Positions 39,302 to 52,290 of a DNA stretch of 64,000 nt are shown here, piece after piece. The notes under the pieces are model-generated. The model searched no databases, was not told the DNA's origin, and worked only from the letters and a program-made list of their open reading frames with translations. This stretch comes from Glandiceps talaboti. Its lineage: Eukaryota > Hemichordata > Enteropneusta > Spengelidae. The position numbers were made by a program, and so were the translations under genes. Numbering within the stretch: the first letter of the stretch is position 1; each line of letters begins with the position of its first letter. The stretch is from NCBI RefSeq assembly GCF_964340395.1, contig NC_135570.1, positions 17,424,822 through 17,488,821 on the forward strand, in the 5' to 3' direction.

Positions 39302-40330
39302 GTATGTCCACAATGAAATATGACTCGTACGACTACTAGTACTAGTAATATGTGTGTGCGAGGCACTGACACAGGTAAGATTTCCGCCTATGTGTTTACT
39401 TGAAAACTAATTTGAAGTGCAGTGGTTATATTTACATAAGCTATAATAGAATTTTTATACTGTTCCTCATATATTACACTATTTTTGAAGGACCAGTGTT
39501 CTCCACCTTCCCACATCCCAATCAAGTATTTACATGTGACTGACATTGTGCCAGCAGTTTTGAAGTTGAAAGAAGCATCATTGCTATGTAGCACACATTT
39601 ATTTAACGAACTCACTTAGTTGTTGTATCACACTGTTGTTTATCATTTTAAAAAAAAACATGTTGATAAGATACATGTATACACAAACAGCTGGCACTGA
39701 TTCAACACACATTCATTATGTTGACAATATAGCTGTGGATACATCCCATAATGATAACATCACTTTTATAAGAAACAAATATAGAATACATGTGTGCAGT
39801 CTAGTGTTTGAATATGCTTTGCACTCCATGCAAAATATAAACAAGGAAGTCTTCATAATAATCATCTCTATGCTCATTAATTGTAATGCTTTTGTATTGC
39901 ATGATACTATTGAGGATAAATCAATCGTTCCTAATCTTGATTTTGAGATTCTCGTCCTACAAATTATGAAGTAGAACAAACTGAGATTCACTGTGCCAGG
40001 TGTTTTCATGTGAAGCAGAAATAAACATGCCATAGATGAATGGAAACAATATTTTACCATAGCTTATTTTGATATAGGCATAAAATATCTAATCAGTATT
40101 TTAGTAACCTGCTAACAAAATATCTATTTATTTTAGGTCCTGTATTGTCAGCACTTGATAAAGAAACCACTGAATCCATGGGTGATTGTTGAGATTGGTG
40201 GAAAGATAGTAGCAGCTCATTGATTACATGGCTGGTCTTGGTGAATGCTGTGCTCATGGTGTTAAACAAGCCTTAGATGAACCAAAATTAATTAACTGCA
40301 ATTATAACAGATTAACTGCAACCACAGTTG
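39302..40330. other. Spacer, no gene seen
   Basis: Short open frames on both strands show no domain. Confidence 0.35.
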
Positions 40331-40335
40331 CAGTT

Positions 40336-42612
40336 AATCACGGTACAGACAATATTGCCATGGTCGCAGTTACTCACTCAGTCCACGGACAATCTTACCA
40401 AGGTTGCAGTTACTCAGTGTACAGACAATCTTACCAAGGTTGCAGTTACTCAGTCTACTCTGACAATCTCACCAAGGTTGTAGTTACTCAGTCTACAGAC
40501 AATCTCACCAAGGTTGCAGTTACTCAGTGTACTCTGACAATCTTACCAAGGTTGCAGTTACTCAGTGTACAGACAATCTTACCAAGGTTGCAGTTACTCA
40601 GTCTACAGACAATCTCACCAAGGTTGCAGTTACTCAGTCTACAGACAATCTCACCAAGGTTGCAGTTACTCAGTCTACTCTGACAATCTCACCAAGGTTG
40701 CAGTTACTCAGTCTACAGACAATCTCACCAAGGTTGTAGTTACTCAGTCTACTCTGACAATCTCACCAAGGTTGCAGTTACTCAGTCTACAGACAATCTC
40801 ACCAAGGTTGTAGTTACTCAGTGTAGAGACAATCTTACCAAGGTTGCAGTTACTCAGTGTACAGACAATCTTACCAAGGTTGTAGTTACTCAGTGTACAG
40901 ACAATCTTACCAAGGTTGTAGTTACTCAGTGTACAGACAATCTTACCAAGGTTGCAGTTACTCAGTCTACTCTGACAATCTTACCAAGGTTGTAGTTACT
41001 CAGTGTACAGACAATCTCACCAAGGTTGCAGTTACTCAGTGTACAGACAATCTCACCAAGGTTGCAGTTGCTCAGTGTACAGACAATCTCACCAAGGTTG
41101 CAGTTACTCAGTCTACAGACAATCTCACCAAGGTTGCAGTTACTCAGTGTACAGACAATCTCACCAAGGTTGCAGTTACTCAGTGTACAGACAATCTTAC
41201 CAAGGTTGCAGTTACTCAGTGTACAGACAATCTCACCAAGGTTGCAGTTACTCAGTGTACAGACAATCTTACCAAGGTTGCAGTTACTCAGTCTACAGAC
41301 AATCTTACCAAGGTTGTAGTTACTCAGTCTACTCTGACAATCTTACCAAAGTTGTAGTTACTCAGTGTACAGACAATCTCACCAAGGTTGCAGTTACTCA
41401 GTGTACTCTGACAATCTTACCAAGGTTGCAGTTACTCAGTGTACAGACAATCTTACCAAGGTTGCAGTTACTCAGTGTACAGACAATCTTACCAAGGTTG
41501 CAGTTACTCAGTGTACAGACAATCTCACCAAGGTTGCAGTTACTCAGTCTACAGACAATCTCACCAAGGTTGCAGTTACTCAGTCTACAGACAATCTCAC
41601 CAAGGTTGCAGTTACTCAGTCTACAGACAATCTCACCAAGGTTGCAGTTACTCAGTCTACAGACAATCTCACCAAGGTTGCAGTTACTCAGTGTACAGAC
41701 AATCTTACCAAGGTTGCAGTTACTCAGTGTACAGACAATCTCACCAAGGTTGCAGTTACTCAGTGTACAGACAATCTTACCAAGGTTGCAGTTACTCAGT
41801 CTACAGACAATCTTACCAAGGTTGTAGTTACTCAGTCTACTCTGACAATCTTACCAAGGTTGTAGTTACTCAGTGTACAGACAATCTCACCAAGGTTGCA
41901 GTTACTCAGTGTACTCTGACAATCTTACCAAGGTTGCAGTTACTCAGTGTACAGACAATCTTACCAAGGTTGCAGTTACTCAGTGTACAGACAATCTTAC
42001 CAAGGTTGTAGTTACTCAGTGTACAGACAATCTCACCAAGGTTGCAGTTACTCAGTCTACAGACAATCTCACCAAGGTTGCAGTTACTCAGTCTACAGAC
42101 AATCTCACCAAGGTTGCAGTTACTCAGTCTACTCTGACAATCTCACCAAGGTTGCAGTTACTCAGTGTACAGACAATCTTACCAAGGTTGCAGTTACTCA
42201 GTGTACAGACAATCTTACCAAGGTTGCAGTTACTCAGTGTACAGACAATCTCACCAAGGTTGCAGTTACTCAGTGTACAGACAATCTTACCAAGGTTGCA
42301 GTTACTCAGTCTACTCTGACAATCTTACCATGGTTGCAGTTACTCAGTGTACTCTGACAATCTTACCAAGGTTGCAGTTACTCAGTGTACAGACAATCTT
42401 ACCAAGGTTGCAGTTACTCAGTGTACAGACAATCTCACCAAGGTTGCAGTTACTCAGTGTACAGACAATCTTACCAAGGTTGCAGTTACTCAGTCTACAG
42501 ACAATCTCACCAAGGTTGCAGTTACTCAGTGTACAGACAATCTTACCAAGGTTGCAGTTACTCAGTGTACAGACAATCTCACCAAGGTTGCAGTTACTCA
42601 GTCTACAGACAA
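40336..42612. repeat. 36-bp satellite (with 38-bp variant)
   Basis: About 62 units of the form ACAGACAATCTTACCAAGGT + TGCAGTTACTCAGTGT. A variant with CTCTGACAATC is 38 bp and occurs at intervals. Because 36 is divisible by three, every frame stays open until a 38-bp unit shifts it, which creates long overlapping frames (up to 274 codons) that are not genes. Units differ mainly at T/C in CTTACC/CTCACC and at GTGT/GTCT. Confidence 0.96.
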
Positions 42613-42713
42613 TTTTCAAGTTTTGCAATTCCAAAGTTTTATCGTTTTCTAGCTCACCGTTTTATATGCTTAGATAGAATAGGTGGTAGATTCATATGAA
42701 TTTATATGCTTAG

Positions 42714-45700
42714 GTCGTATTATTGGTGATTCCATGGGTCGTACTATTGGTGATTTCATGGGTCGTACTATCGGTGATTCCATGGGTCGTATTGTTGGTG
42801 ATTCCATGGGTCGTACTATCGGTGATTCCATGGGTCATACTATTGGTGATTTCATGGGTCGTACTATCGGTGATTCCATGGGTCGTACTATTGGTGATTC
42901 CATGAGTCGTATTGTTGGTGATTCCATGGGTTGTACTATCAGTGATTCCATGGGTCGTACTATCGGTGATTCCGTGGGTTGTACTATTGGTGATTTCATG
43001 GGTCGTACTATCAGTGATTCCATGGGTCGTACTATTGGTGATTCCATGAGTCGTATTGTTGGTGATTCCATGGGTCGTATTATTGGTGATTCCATGGGTC
43101 GTATTATTGGTGTTTCCATGGGTCGTACTATTGGTGATTCCATGGGTTGTACTATTGGTGATTCCGTGGGTCATATTATTGGTGATTCCATGGGTTGTAC
43201 TATTGGTGATTCCATGGGTTGTACTATTGGTGATTCCATGAGTCGTATTATTGGTGATTCCATGGGTCGTACTATCGGTGATTCCATGGGTTGTACTATT
43301 CCATGGGTCGTATTATTGGTGATTCCATGGGTTGTACTATCGGTGATTCCATGGGTTGTACTATTGGTGATTCCATGTGGGTCGTTCTATTCCATGGGTC
43401 GTACAAATCGGTGATTCCATGGGTCGTACTATTGGTGATTCCATGAGTCGTATTGTTGGTGATTTCATGGGTCGTATTATTGGTGATTCCATGGGTCGTA
43501 TTATTGGTGATTCCATGGGTCGTACTATTGGTGATTCCATGGGTCGTATTATTGGTGATTCCATGGGTCGTATTGCTGGTGATTCCATGGGTCGTATTAT
43601 TGGTGATTCCATGGGTCGTATTATTGGTGATTCCATGGGTTGTACTATTGGTGATTCCATAGGTCATATTATTGGTGATTCCATGGGTTGTACTATTGGT
43701 GATTCCATGGGTTGTTCTATCGGTGATTCCATGGGTTGTAGTATCCGTGATTCCATAGGTCATATTATTGGTGATTCCATGGGTCGTACTATCGATGATT
43801 CCATGGGTCGTACTATTGGTGAGTCCATGGGTCATACAAATCGGTGATTCCATGGGTCGTACTATTGGTGATTCCATGAGTCGTATTGTTGGTGATTCCA
43901 TGGGTCGCATTATTGGTGATTCCATGGGTCGTATTAATGGTGATTCCATGGGTCGTACTATTGGTGATTCCATGAGTCGTATTGTTGGTGATTCCATGAG
44001 TCGTATTGTTGGTGATTCCATGGGTCGTACAAATCGGTGATTCCATGGGTCGTACTATTGGTGATTCCATGAGTCGTATTGTTGGTGATTCCATGGGTCG
44101 TACTATTGGTGATTCCATCGGTCATATTGTTTGTGATTCCATGAGTCGTATTGTTGGTGATTCCATGAGTCGTATTGTTGGTGATTCCATGGGTCGTACT
44201 ATTGGTGATTCCATGGGTCGTATTATTGGTGATTCCATGAGTCGTATTATTGGTGATTCCATGGGTCAGATTATTGGTGATTCCATGGGTTGTTCTATCG
44301 GTGATTCCATGGGTTGTTCTATCAGTGATTCCATGTGGGTCGTTCTATTCCATGGGTCGTACTATCGGTGATTCCATGGGTCGTATTATTGGTGATTCCA
44401 TGGGTTGTACTATTGGTGATTCCATGGGTCGTATTATTGGTGATTCCATGGGTCGTATTATTGGTGATTCCATGGGTCGTACTATCAGTGATTCCATGAG
44501 TCGTATTGTTGGTGATTCCATGGGTCGTATTATTGGTGATTCCATGGGTCGTATTATTGGTGATTCCATGGGTCGTACTATCAGTGATTCCATGAGTCGT
44601 ATTGTTGGTGATTCCATGGGTCGTATTATTGGTGATTCCATGGGTCGTATTATTGGTGATTCCATGGGTCGTATTATTGGTGATTCCATGGGTCGTATTA
44701 TTGGTGATTCCATGGGTTGTACTATTGGTGATTCCATAGGTCATATTATTGGTGATTCCATGGGTTGTACTATTGGTGATTCCATGGGTTGTTCTATCGG
44801 TGATTCCATGGGTTGTAGTATCTGTGATTCCATAGGTCATATTATTGGTGATTCCATGGGTCGTACTATCGATGATTCCATGGGTCGTACTATTGGTGAG
44901 TCCATGGGTCATACAAATCGGTGATTCCATGGGTCGTACTATTGGTGATTCCATGAGTCGTATTGTTGGTGATTCCATGGGTCGCATTATTGGTGATTCC
45001 ATGGGTCGTATTAATGGTGATTCCATGGGTCGTACTATTGGTGATTCCATGGGTCGTATTGTTGGTGATTCCATGGGTCGTACAAATCGGTGATTCCATG
45101 GGTCGTACTATTGGTGATTCCATGAGTCGTATTGTTGGTGATTCCATGAGTCGTATTGTTGGTGATTCCATGGGTCGTACAAATCGGTGATTCCATGGGT
45201 CGTACTATTGGTGATTCCATGAGTCGTATTGTTGGTGATTCCATGGGTCGTACTATTGGTGATTCCATCGGTCATATTGTTTGTGATTCCATGAGTCGTA
45301 TTGTTGGTGATTCCATGAGTCGTATTGTTGGTGATTCCATGGGTCGTACTATTGGTGATTCCATGGGTCGTATTATTGGTGATTCCATGAGTCGTATTAT
45401 TGGTGATTCCATGGGTCAGATTATTGGTGATTCCATGGGTTGTTCTATCGGTGATTCCATGGGTTGTTCTATCAGTGATTCCATGTGGGTCGTTCTATTC
45501 CATGGGTCGTACTATCGGTGATTCCATGGGTCGTATTATTGGTGATTCCATGGGTTGTACTATTGGTGATTCCATGGGTCGTATTATTGGTGATTCCATG
45601 GGTCGTATTATTGGTGATTCCATGGGTCGTACTATCAGTGATTCCATGAGTCGTATTGTTGGTGATTCCATGGGTCGTATTATTGGTGATTCCATGGGTC

Positions 45701-47288
45701 GTATTATTGGTGATTCCATGGGTCGTATTATTGGTGATTCCATGGGTCGTATTATTGGTGATTCCATGGGCCGTATTATTGGTGATTCCATGGGTCGTAT
45801 TATTGGTGATTCCATGAGTCGTATTGTTGGTGATTCCATGGGTCATATTATTGGTGATTCCATGGGTCGTATTATTGGTGATTCCATGGGTCGTACTATC
45901 GGTGATTCCATGGGTCATATTATTGGTGATTCCATGGGTCGTATTATTGGTGATTCCATGGGTTGTACTATTGGTGATTCCATGGGTCGTATTATTGGTG
46001 ATTCCATGGGTCGTATTATTGGTGATTCCATGGGTCGTACTATCAGTGATTCCATGAGTCGTATTGTTGGTGATTCCATGGGTCGTATTATTGGTGATTC
46101 CATGGGTCGTATTATTGGTGATTCCATGGGTCGTATTATTGGTGATTCCATGGGTCGTATTATTGGTGATTCCATGGGCCGTATTATTGGTGATTCCATG
46201 GGTCGTATTATTGGTGATTCCATGAGTCGTATTGTTGGTGATTCCATGGGTCATATTATTGGTGATTCCATGGGTCGTATTATTGGTGATTCCATGGGTC
46301 GTACTATCGGTGATTCCATGGGTCATATTATTGGTGATTCCATGGGTCGTATTATTGGTGATTCCATGGGTCGTATTATTGGTGATTCCATGGGTCGTAT
46401 TATTGGTGATTCCATGGGTCGTACTATCAGTGATTCCATGAGTCGTATTGTTGGTGATTCCATGGGTCATATTATTGGTGATTCCATGGGTTGTATTATT
46501 GGTGATTCCATGGGTCGTACTATCAGTGATTCCATGGGTCGTACTATTGGTGATTCCATGGGTCGTATTATTGGTGATTCCATGGGTCGTATTGTTGGTG
46601 ATTCCATGAGTAGTATTATTGGTGATTCCATGGGTCGTACTATTGGTGATTCCATGGGTTGTACTATTGGTGATTCCATGGGTTGTACTATTGGTGATTC
46701 CATGGGTTATTCTATCAGTGATTCCATGTGGGTCGTTCTATTCCATGGGTCGTACTATTGGTGATTCCATGGGTTGTACTATTGGTGATTCCATGGGTTG
46801 TACTATTGGTGATTCCATGGGTCGTACTATTGGTGATTCCATGGGTCGTACTATTGGTGATTCCATGGGTTATTCTATCAGTGATTCCATGTGGGTCGTT
46901 CTATTCCATGGGTCGTACTATTGGTGATTCCATGGGTTGTACTATTGGTGATTCCATGGGTTGTACTATTGGTGATTCCATGGGTCGTACTATTGGTGAT
47001 TCCATGGGTCGTACTATTGGTGATTCCATGGGTCATACAAATCGGTGATTCCATGGGCCGTACTATCAGTGATTCCATGGGTCGTATTATTGGTGATTCC
47101 ATGGGTCGTATTATTGGTGATTCCATGGGTTGTATTATTGGTGATTCCATGGGTCGTATTATTGGTGATTCCATGGGTCGTACTATCGGTGATTCCGTGA
47201 GTCGTATTGTTGGTGATTCCATGGGTCATACTATCGGTGATTCCATGTGGGTCATACTATTCCATGGGTCGTACTATTCCATGGGTCT
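42714..47288. repeat. 24-bp satellite with higher-order structure
   Basis: About 190 units of GGTGATTCCATGGGTCGTAT + TATT. Variants mark higher-order repeats: a block is repeated after about 1,150 bp (for example 44006-44371 against 45156-45521, which translate identically), and another after 408 bp (17 units; 45495-45839 against 45915-46247). CATGTGGGTCGTTCTATTCC recurs at about 43375, 44333, 45483, 46727 and 46890. The unit is eight codons, so five or six frames are open for hundreds of codons (MGRIIGDS and similar). No start context, splice site or protein similarity supports coding. Confidence 0.96.
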
Positions 47289-48230
47289 CCCCCTAATAAT
47301 TTCCAAGCCTTACAAGACAACACCAACACGTAAAAAACAACTACATAGGCTTGAAATACTTTTGAAATATACTTTGATAGCATCTTGACAGTAAGAAGGA
47401 AAGAGCTTGAGACTGGGATATGTCCACCTCATGTGGGGGGTCTGAGGGGATCCGGGGAGGGGTCTCCCTCTAGAAGCCCTGGAGGATTTTTACTCTTATA
47501 GCCAATATTTAGGCTATTCAGACCCTTTCAAGCAATAACTTAATCCATGCTTTACAAGACAGCAAGTATCAGAAACTATTCTTTATAACTTACACTAAGG
47601 GTTGAAAGGTGTTCTTAAAAAGTTAAATGGCATCATTATATACATGTAGTAAAAGTCAGCACATCTAATGGTAGTATCATTGGTAGGGGAGATTTGGAGA
47701 TTAAGGCAATTTTAGACTATCTTGGCAAACATTTCACATCTTGAAAAGACAATATTATCTCAAATAAGAATAGAGTGAAAATATTTCAGAAAAATTTAAT
47801 ACCATTATGACAGTAAAAAGGTTGTTGGTGCATCTGATTGTTGGTTGAATGCATGAGTGACCTCTGGGGGTGAGGAAGTCCTTGGTGTTTTCCCCCTGGC
47901 AGATCTGGAGTTTTTTGCTTGAGATACTAAGGCAATGTTTAGGTTATTCATAACCTTTGAGGTAATATTTCCAAGCTTCGAAAAGCTAATGTAAATGTAC
48001 GTTTTGAATGAGTTTCCTATATCACATAAAATGGACATGTAACATTAGTATAGGGGCATTAATATATGTATAATAAAGTCACCGGTATGTTAGAGAACTT
48101 TAGGTGGTCATACCTAGCGTATAATAGAACTGGAATCTGATGAGATGTGGTGATTTGTAGTGTCAATAACATGACGAGTAGAACAATTTAGATTAACTTC
48201 ATTTATAAACTATCTAGGAAAATTACCATT
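47289..48230. mobile_element. Inverted, diverged copy of Harbinger-like MITE interior
   Basis: From 'tctccccctaataatttcca' to 'aatatttccaagcttcg' this is the reverse complement, with divergence, of 33640-34400. It begins abruptly at the end of the 24-bp satellite; no TIR remains on that side. Confidence 0.65.
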
Positions 48231-48618
48231 ACGAAACCTTCAAGTTCACTTTTGCCCCAAACTACAATATAAGTGAAGCATTGATTGTGAAACAGCCAAG
48301 CATTTACATGACATGTTCTGTAACTAGTGTAGTAGCTAGGTAATACCGGTACATGTATATGAATATGTATGTTTGAACTAATAAGTAATATTAAAGAATT
48401 CATGTAAGAAACAGGGATAAGAACAAATATTGACATGTACCACATTTCAGACATGGCTATATGCCATTGTAGAAAGGATCTTTTTCTTCCATCACAATTT
48501 AAAACACAATGACCCCCCCCCCCCCCTATCCACAATTTTCAAAACAGTATGACCCCCCTACTGCCAATTTCAAAAACAGGGTGACCCCCCCCCCCCCCCC
48601 CCGAGAAGAAACTGACCG
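48231..48618. mobile_element. Harbinger-like fragment with one terminus
   Basis: Direct copy of 34983-35352, here retaining the right end AAGAAACTGACCGGTCCC after a C run. Confidence 0.65.
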
Positions 48619-49200
48619 GTCCCTAGGGAGAAAGCACCTTGATACATGTAAATATATTAAAGTTACTAGAAACCTAATTCATACCTAAGTTACAGTATCG
48701 GGTTGAACGGTTCTGCAGCACGCCGGCATTCCATGGATCTTCAAGCATCACGACTTCAATTTCTAACTTTATGAACATTAAGACATGTCTCCTACATTAG
48801 GACGCGTTACTCAATACCGTTTCTAGAGACCACTATCATGTGGCGCCATCATGTCTAGAGTTAGGTTCTGATTGTATTGTCTAATTTTCAAGCAAGTTCG
48901 AAAAAACAAGTTTCCAAGACTTATTATTTCCATTACATGTAACTAGCAACTACATAGGGTTGAATTTTTTTGATGGTTTAATAGCATGCATCTTGAATAT
49001 GTACACCCATCATGGGAGGGTCTCCCCCTAGTCTAGATGCTCTGGAGATTTCTTACTCTTAAAAAAAGCAAATTTTTGACAGCACCAACATGTAAAAAAA
49101 CAACTACATAGGGTTGAAATATTACAAGAAAAGTTCAATAACATCTTGACAGTATGAGGTAGGGGAAGAGCTTTAGACTAGGATATGCCCACCTCTCATA
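48619..49200. other. Spacer with weak MITE remnants
   Basis: 'ggagggtctccccctagtct' near 49015 and 'gacaacaactacatagggtt'-like pieces resemble the MITE 2 interior. No gene seen. Confidence 0.35.
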
Positions 49201-49203
49201 TTT

Positions 49204-49256
49204 AAACCAGATTTAAACTGAATGCCTTCCGTAAGGGTATAGTCTTGCAATTTAAT
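49204..49256 (-). repeat. Modular repeat family B terminus, fragment
   Basis: 'aaccagatttaaactgaatg' then CCTTCCGTAAGGG matches the reversed right end of family B. Confidence 0.5.
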
Positions 49257-49546
49257 GATTTATGCAAGAAATTTAGCTCCATATTGATGAATTTTCAAGT
49301 CCCAATGAAAGTTAGTTGTCAAAAATGTTGTTCAAATGCCGCCTCCTATTCTCAGCACAGGAAAGCTTGCCATCCTTGACTTCACTCAGCTTCCATGATT
49401 CCCTACATACACAGGATATGCACACCCATTTCCACGCACAGCAAATAAGAAACGAAATTCAAACCCACATCATAGCATTGCTATAATTATGCATCAGAAA
49501 GTAAGCATCATAACAGTTTGACAACTTTAGTACAGTGAAGTGATAA
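49257..49546. other. Spacer, no gene seen
   Basis: No recognised feature. Confidence 0.3.
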
Positions 49547-49549
49547 GGT

Positions 49550-50118
49550 ATTATACAATACAATACAATACAACTCTATTGATCCTTGTCAGGAAATTTA
49601 AGTGTCTGCCAGTAACCGCCCCCCCCCCAAAAAAACAAAACAAAACAAAACAAAACACAAAACAAACAAAAACAAAAACAAAAAAAACCCCAAAAAACAA
49701 TCAATTTAAACAAGTAAATAAAAATGATAAAACGAGCACATAAAAACAAGACATTTACTTATCAAAACACGTACATAACCAGGATAAAAGAACGACGATA
49801 ACTCGAAAAGAGTAGGCATTAAAAAAGAGTGGCCACAGCTAGACATGTGAGTATGTAGGGCTAAAGTTGAGGTCTGTCTGTCTGTCTGTTGGTTGTGTAA
49901 TGCTGCTGGAATGAATGATTGCTTATAGCGTGTTGTTCTGGTGCGTGGTAGCCTGAGTATACGTCGACTGTAAAGTTCTGGCCTAAGTGGATGTGTGTCG
50001 TCAGCTAATATTGTACCCAGTCTGTCCGTAGTTTGTCTGTGGTATATGTTATCAATGTTAGTCTGTTTTTTACCCACAACACCAGCCGCTTTTCTGATGA
50101 TTTTTATCAAGTATGTCT
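49550..50118 (-). pseudogene. LINE 3' end: ORF2 C-terminus and (TTGTA)n tail
   Basis: Minus strand from 50110: IKIIRKAAGVVG, then SIL-like 'ILADDTHPLRPEL', 'RILRLPRTRTTRYKQSFIP' and 'AALHN' (to about 49890). This closely follows the conserved C-terminus of many LINE RT proteins (DPSHPL ... RTNR.K.SF.P.A). The 3' UTR ends in a (TTGTA)n tail seen forward as ACAATACAATACAATACAA at 49555-49572. The RT core is missing. It is a different LINE from the 10.4-13.1 kb element. Confidence 0.7.
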
Positions 50119-50139
50119 TTCTCTTGTTTAGGCTGGAGT

Positions 50140-50235
50140 CAGAATTTACGGCAAGGGGGGGTCTTGGGAGAAATTATTTTGGTCAAAACAAATTTAGGAA
50201 CCCCCCCCCCCCCCCCCCCCCACGCGCTCTAAATT
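50140..50235. repeat. G-run/C-run pair, possible MITE relic
   Basis: 'acggcaaggggggg' and a run of about 18 C some 60 bp apart resemble inverted Harbinger-like inner ends. Confidence 0.35.
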
Positions 50236-50239
50236 TATT

Positions 50240-51277
50240 TCATCCCCCCAACAATATGCGAGTGTATTTATTACCTGAGATATGATAAATAATTACTAGT
50301 CTCGCTGCCAGACTTATGACTAGTCCCTAATATTTTTATGTATGCCGAGCACTCCGCGAGAAGAGAGGGACTCAAGCTGTCAAAATAATGGGGCTGCCAC
50401 TGTAGGGCAGTCTCTCTTATCACACGCTCATGGTTGTGATATAGAGATAATAAGTAAAGGTATGGCTGGAGATATTTGGTACACACACACACACACACAG
50501 AGTATAAGTCACACTGTCAGCTGTGCTAAGAATAACCAGTCCTGCTATCCTGGACAACATTGGCAATAATTTATTCTCTGCTTCCCTGTACAATAACAAA
50601 AACTAACATAACTGTGCATGCTGGAAAAAAAAGAGTTCTGACACAAGAATATTAAGTTGGCATGTTAGAACTAAGTAAGGATTGTGTTCAAATCAGTTCA
50701 AAATCACACAATGTACAAATGATTAACAATACTTTCAAAAAGTGAGTGAGTATCAGGAGCTGTCTGATGAATTCAAAACTATTTACTGACAGCTGTCCAA
50801 AGGGAATATTACCTACAAAAAGAGAAATGTTTCCAAAATATCCAAAATAGAATGTTCCCATGACAAAAGGAGCTGCATATACATCCGCCTACCTGCTAAA
50901 GCCAACATACAAATACTTATAACATCAAAACTGAGACAAGTTCACATCCAAAGTACCAATACAAAGAACAGAATCCAAACACTTCAGTGACTTTACGTAA
51001 TGCTTCTTTAAAAAAAACACCAAAAAACTTAGTGATAACAATGCTAGAAATTTTTTGGCAGCCAGATCAATAGTTCTATTTACACTGGAGTAATTGCAAG
51101 CAAAGGTGCCAGTTTTTCATCTTCCTCTCCAAAACCAAGAAACTACTGGACTCGATGAAAAAAAAAACCTGTGCATACTTCTGCAGTTTCTAGAAATAAA
51201 TGAATTGTTTTCATTCACAAAAAATGTCAACTGTTTGTAAGAGACATAGTAAAAAGTAATCGCAAATATTAATGCAA
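50240..51277. other. Spacer, no gene seen
   Basis: Contains a short (AC)n at about 50481-50500. No coding similarity was found. Confidence 0.35.
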
Positions 51278-51403
51278 CATATAGCAGACATCATGTAGTC
51301 CACATATAGCAGACATCATGTAGTCCACATATAGCTGACATCATGTAGTCCACATATAGCAGACATCATGTAGTCCACATATAGCTGACATCATGTAGTC
51401 CAC
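51278..51403. repeat. 25-bp minisatellite, five units
   Basis: ACATATAGCAGACATCATGT + AGTCC, with CAG/CTG alternation in the units. Confidence 0.9.
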
Positions 51404-52170
51404 ATCCAATATCTTTATTATGTGGAGACTTGGACAGGGGGGTTTTCAACAATTTATCATAAATAGCAAATAAAAGAAAAAATGAACTTACAAAATTGAC
51501 GTAACTTGACTATTTAAAAGAGTGAGGAACACAATGGGACGGGAAGGGGTGTGATACTGCAAGATTCACAGTTGTCAACTTGTCTGGTTATTTTAACATT
51601 ACAGTTTGATACAAAAGATATTATTAATAATACATACATGAATGTTATATGTAACTGCTTTTAGGTTTTAATGAATATTAAGAAGCTGTGACATAAGTAT
51701 TGGTTTTTTTTACCTGCATGTAAACATTGATTCTTTGACTATACATTTGTTCATGTGTGGTATTCACCTCAATGTGGTTGACTTGCTAGTTTTTCACTTT
51801 GATGTTTACAAATATGGTGAATGTTTGATGAGAATGCATGCAATAAACTGAATTGCTATGCTTTAAAAGGAAACTTAATTCAAGATTTCCACTAACTTCA
51901 ACAGTACATATCTAAAGTATTTACAGTTTTAACTTTTTCTATTACAAGGTCAGTTTTGAGGAGATAGTGTAGGACACAATGCAAATAAATAAACCATGAA
52001 TGGACCAGCACCAATTTGACATGCTATATTGACTTTGTATATAGCATACTTATAGAAGTATGGAAACACAAATGAAAACTGCGAGTTGGCAACAAAACTT
52101 AACATCACAGGTTTGCAAATATACTGATTAACTTTCACCCTGTTAGCAGAGTAGTATCAGGTCAGTAAAT
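51404..52170. other. Spacer, no gene seen
   Basis: No recognised gene or element. Confidence 0.35.
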
Positions 52171-52199
52171 GTGCATGTGTGTGTGTGTATGTATGTATG

Positions 52200-52231
<32 letters not shown>

Positions 52232-52290
52232 TGTATGTATGTATGTATGTATGTATGTATGTATGTATATATATATATATATATATATAA
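52171..52290. repeat. (GTAT)n(TA)n microsatellite
   Basis: GTGT, then about 20 GTAT units, then TA units. Confidence 0.95.

Noticed and set aside
40336-42612. CRISPR array, because of regular short repeats
   Set aside because: Units are contiguous without unique spacers, and the DNA is eukaryotic.
40228-42699. Open frames of 100-274 codons in the 36-bp array
   Set aside because: Same artefact: 36 bp is twelve codons. Frames change only at 38-bp variants.
42683-47388. Very long open frames (up to 454 codons, repeated MGRIIGDS or THGITNNT) on both strands
   Set aside because: The unit is 24 bp, exactly eight codons, so stop-free frames extend automatically on both strands. There is no similarity to known proteins and no gene-like starts or splice sites.
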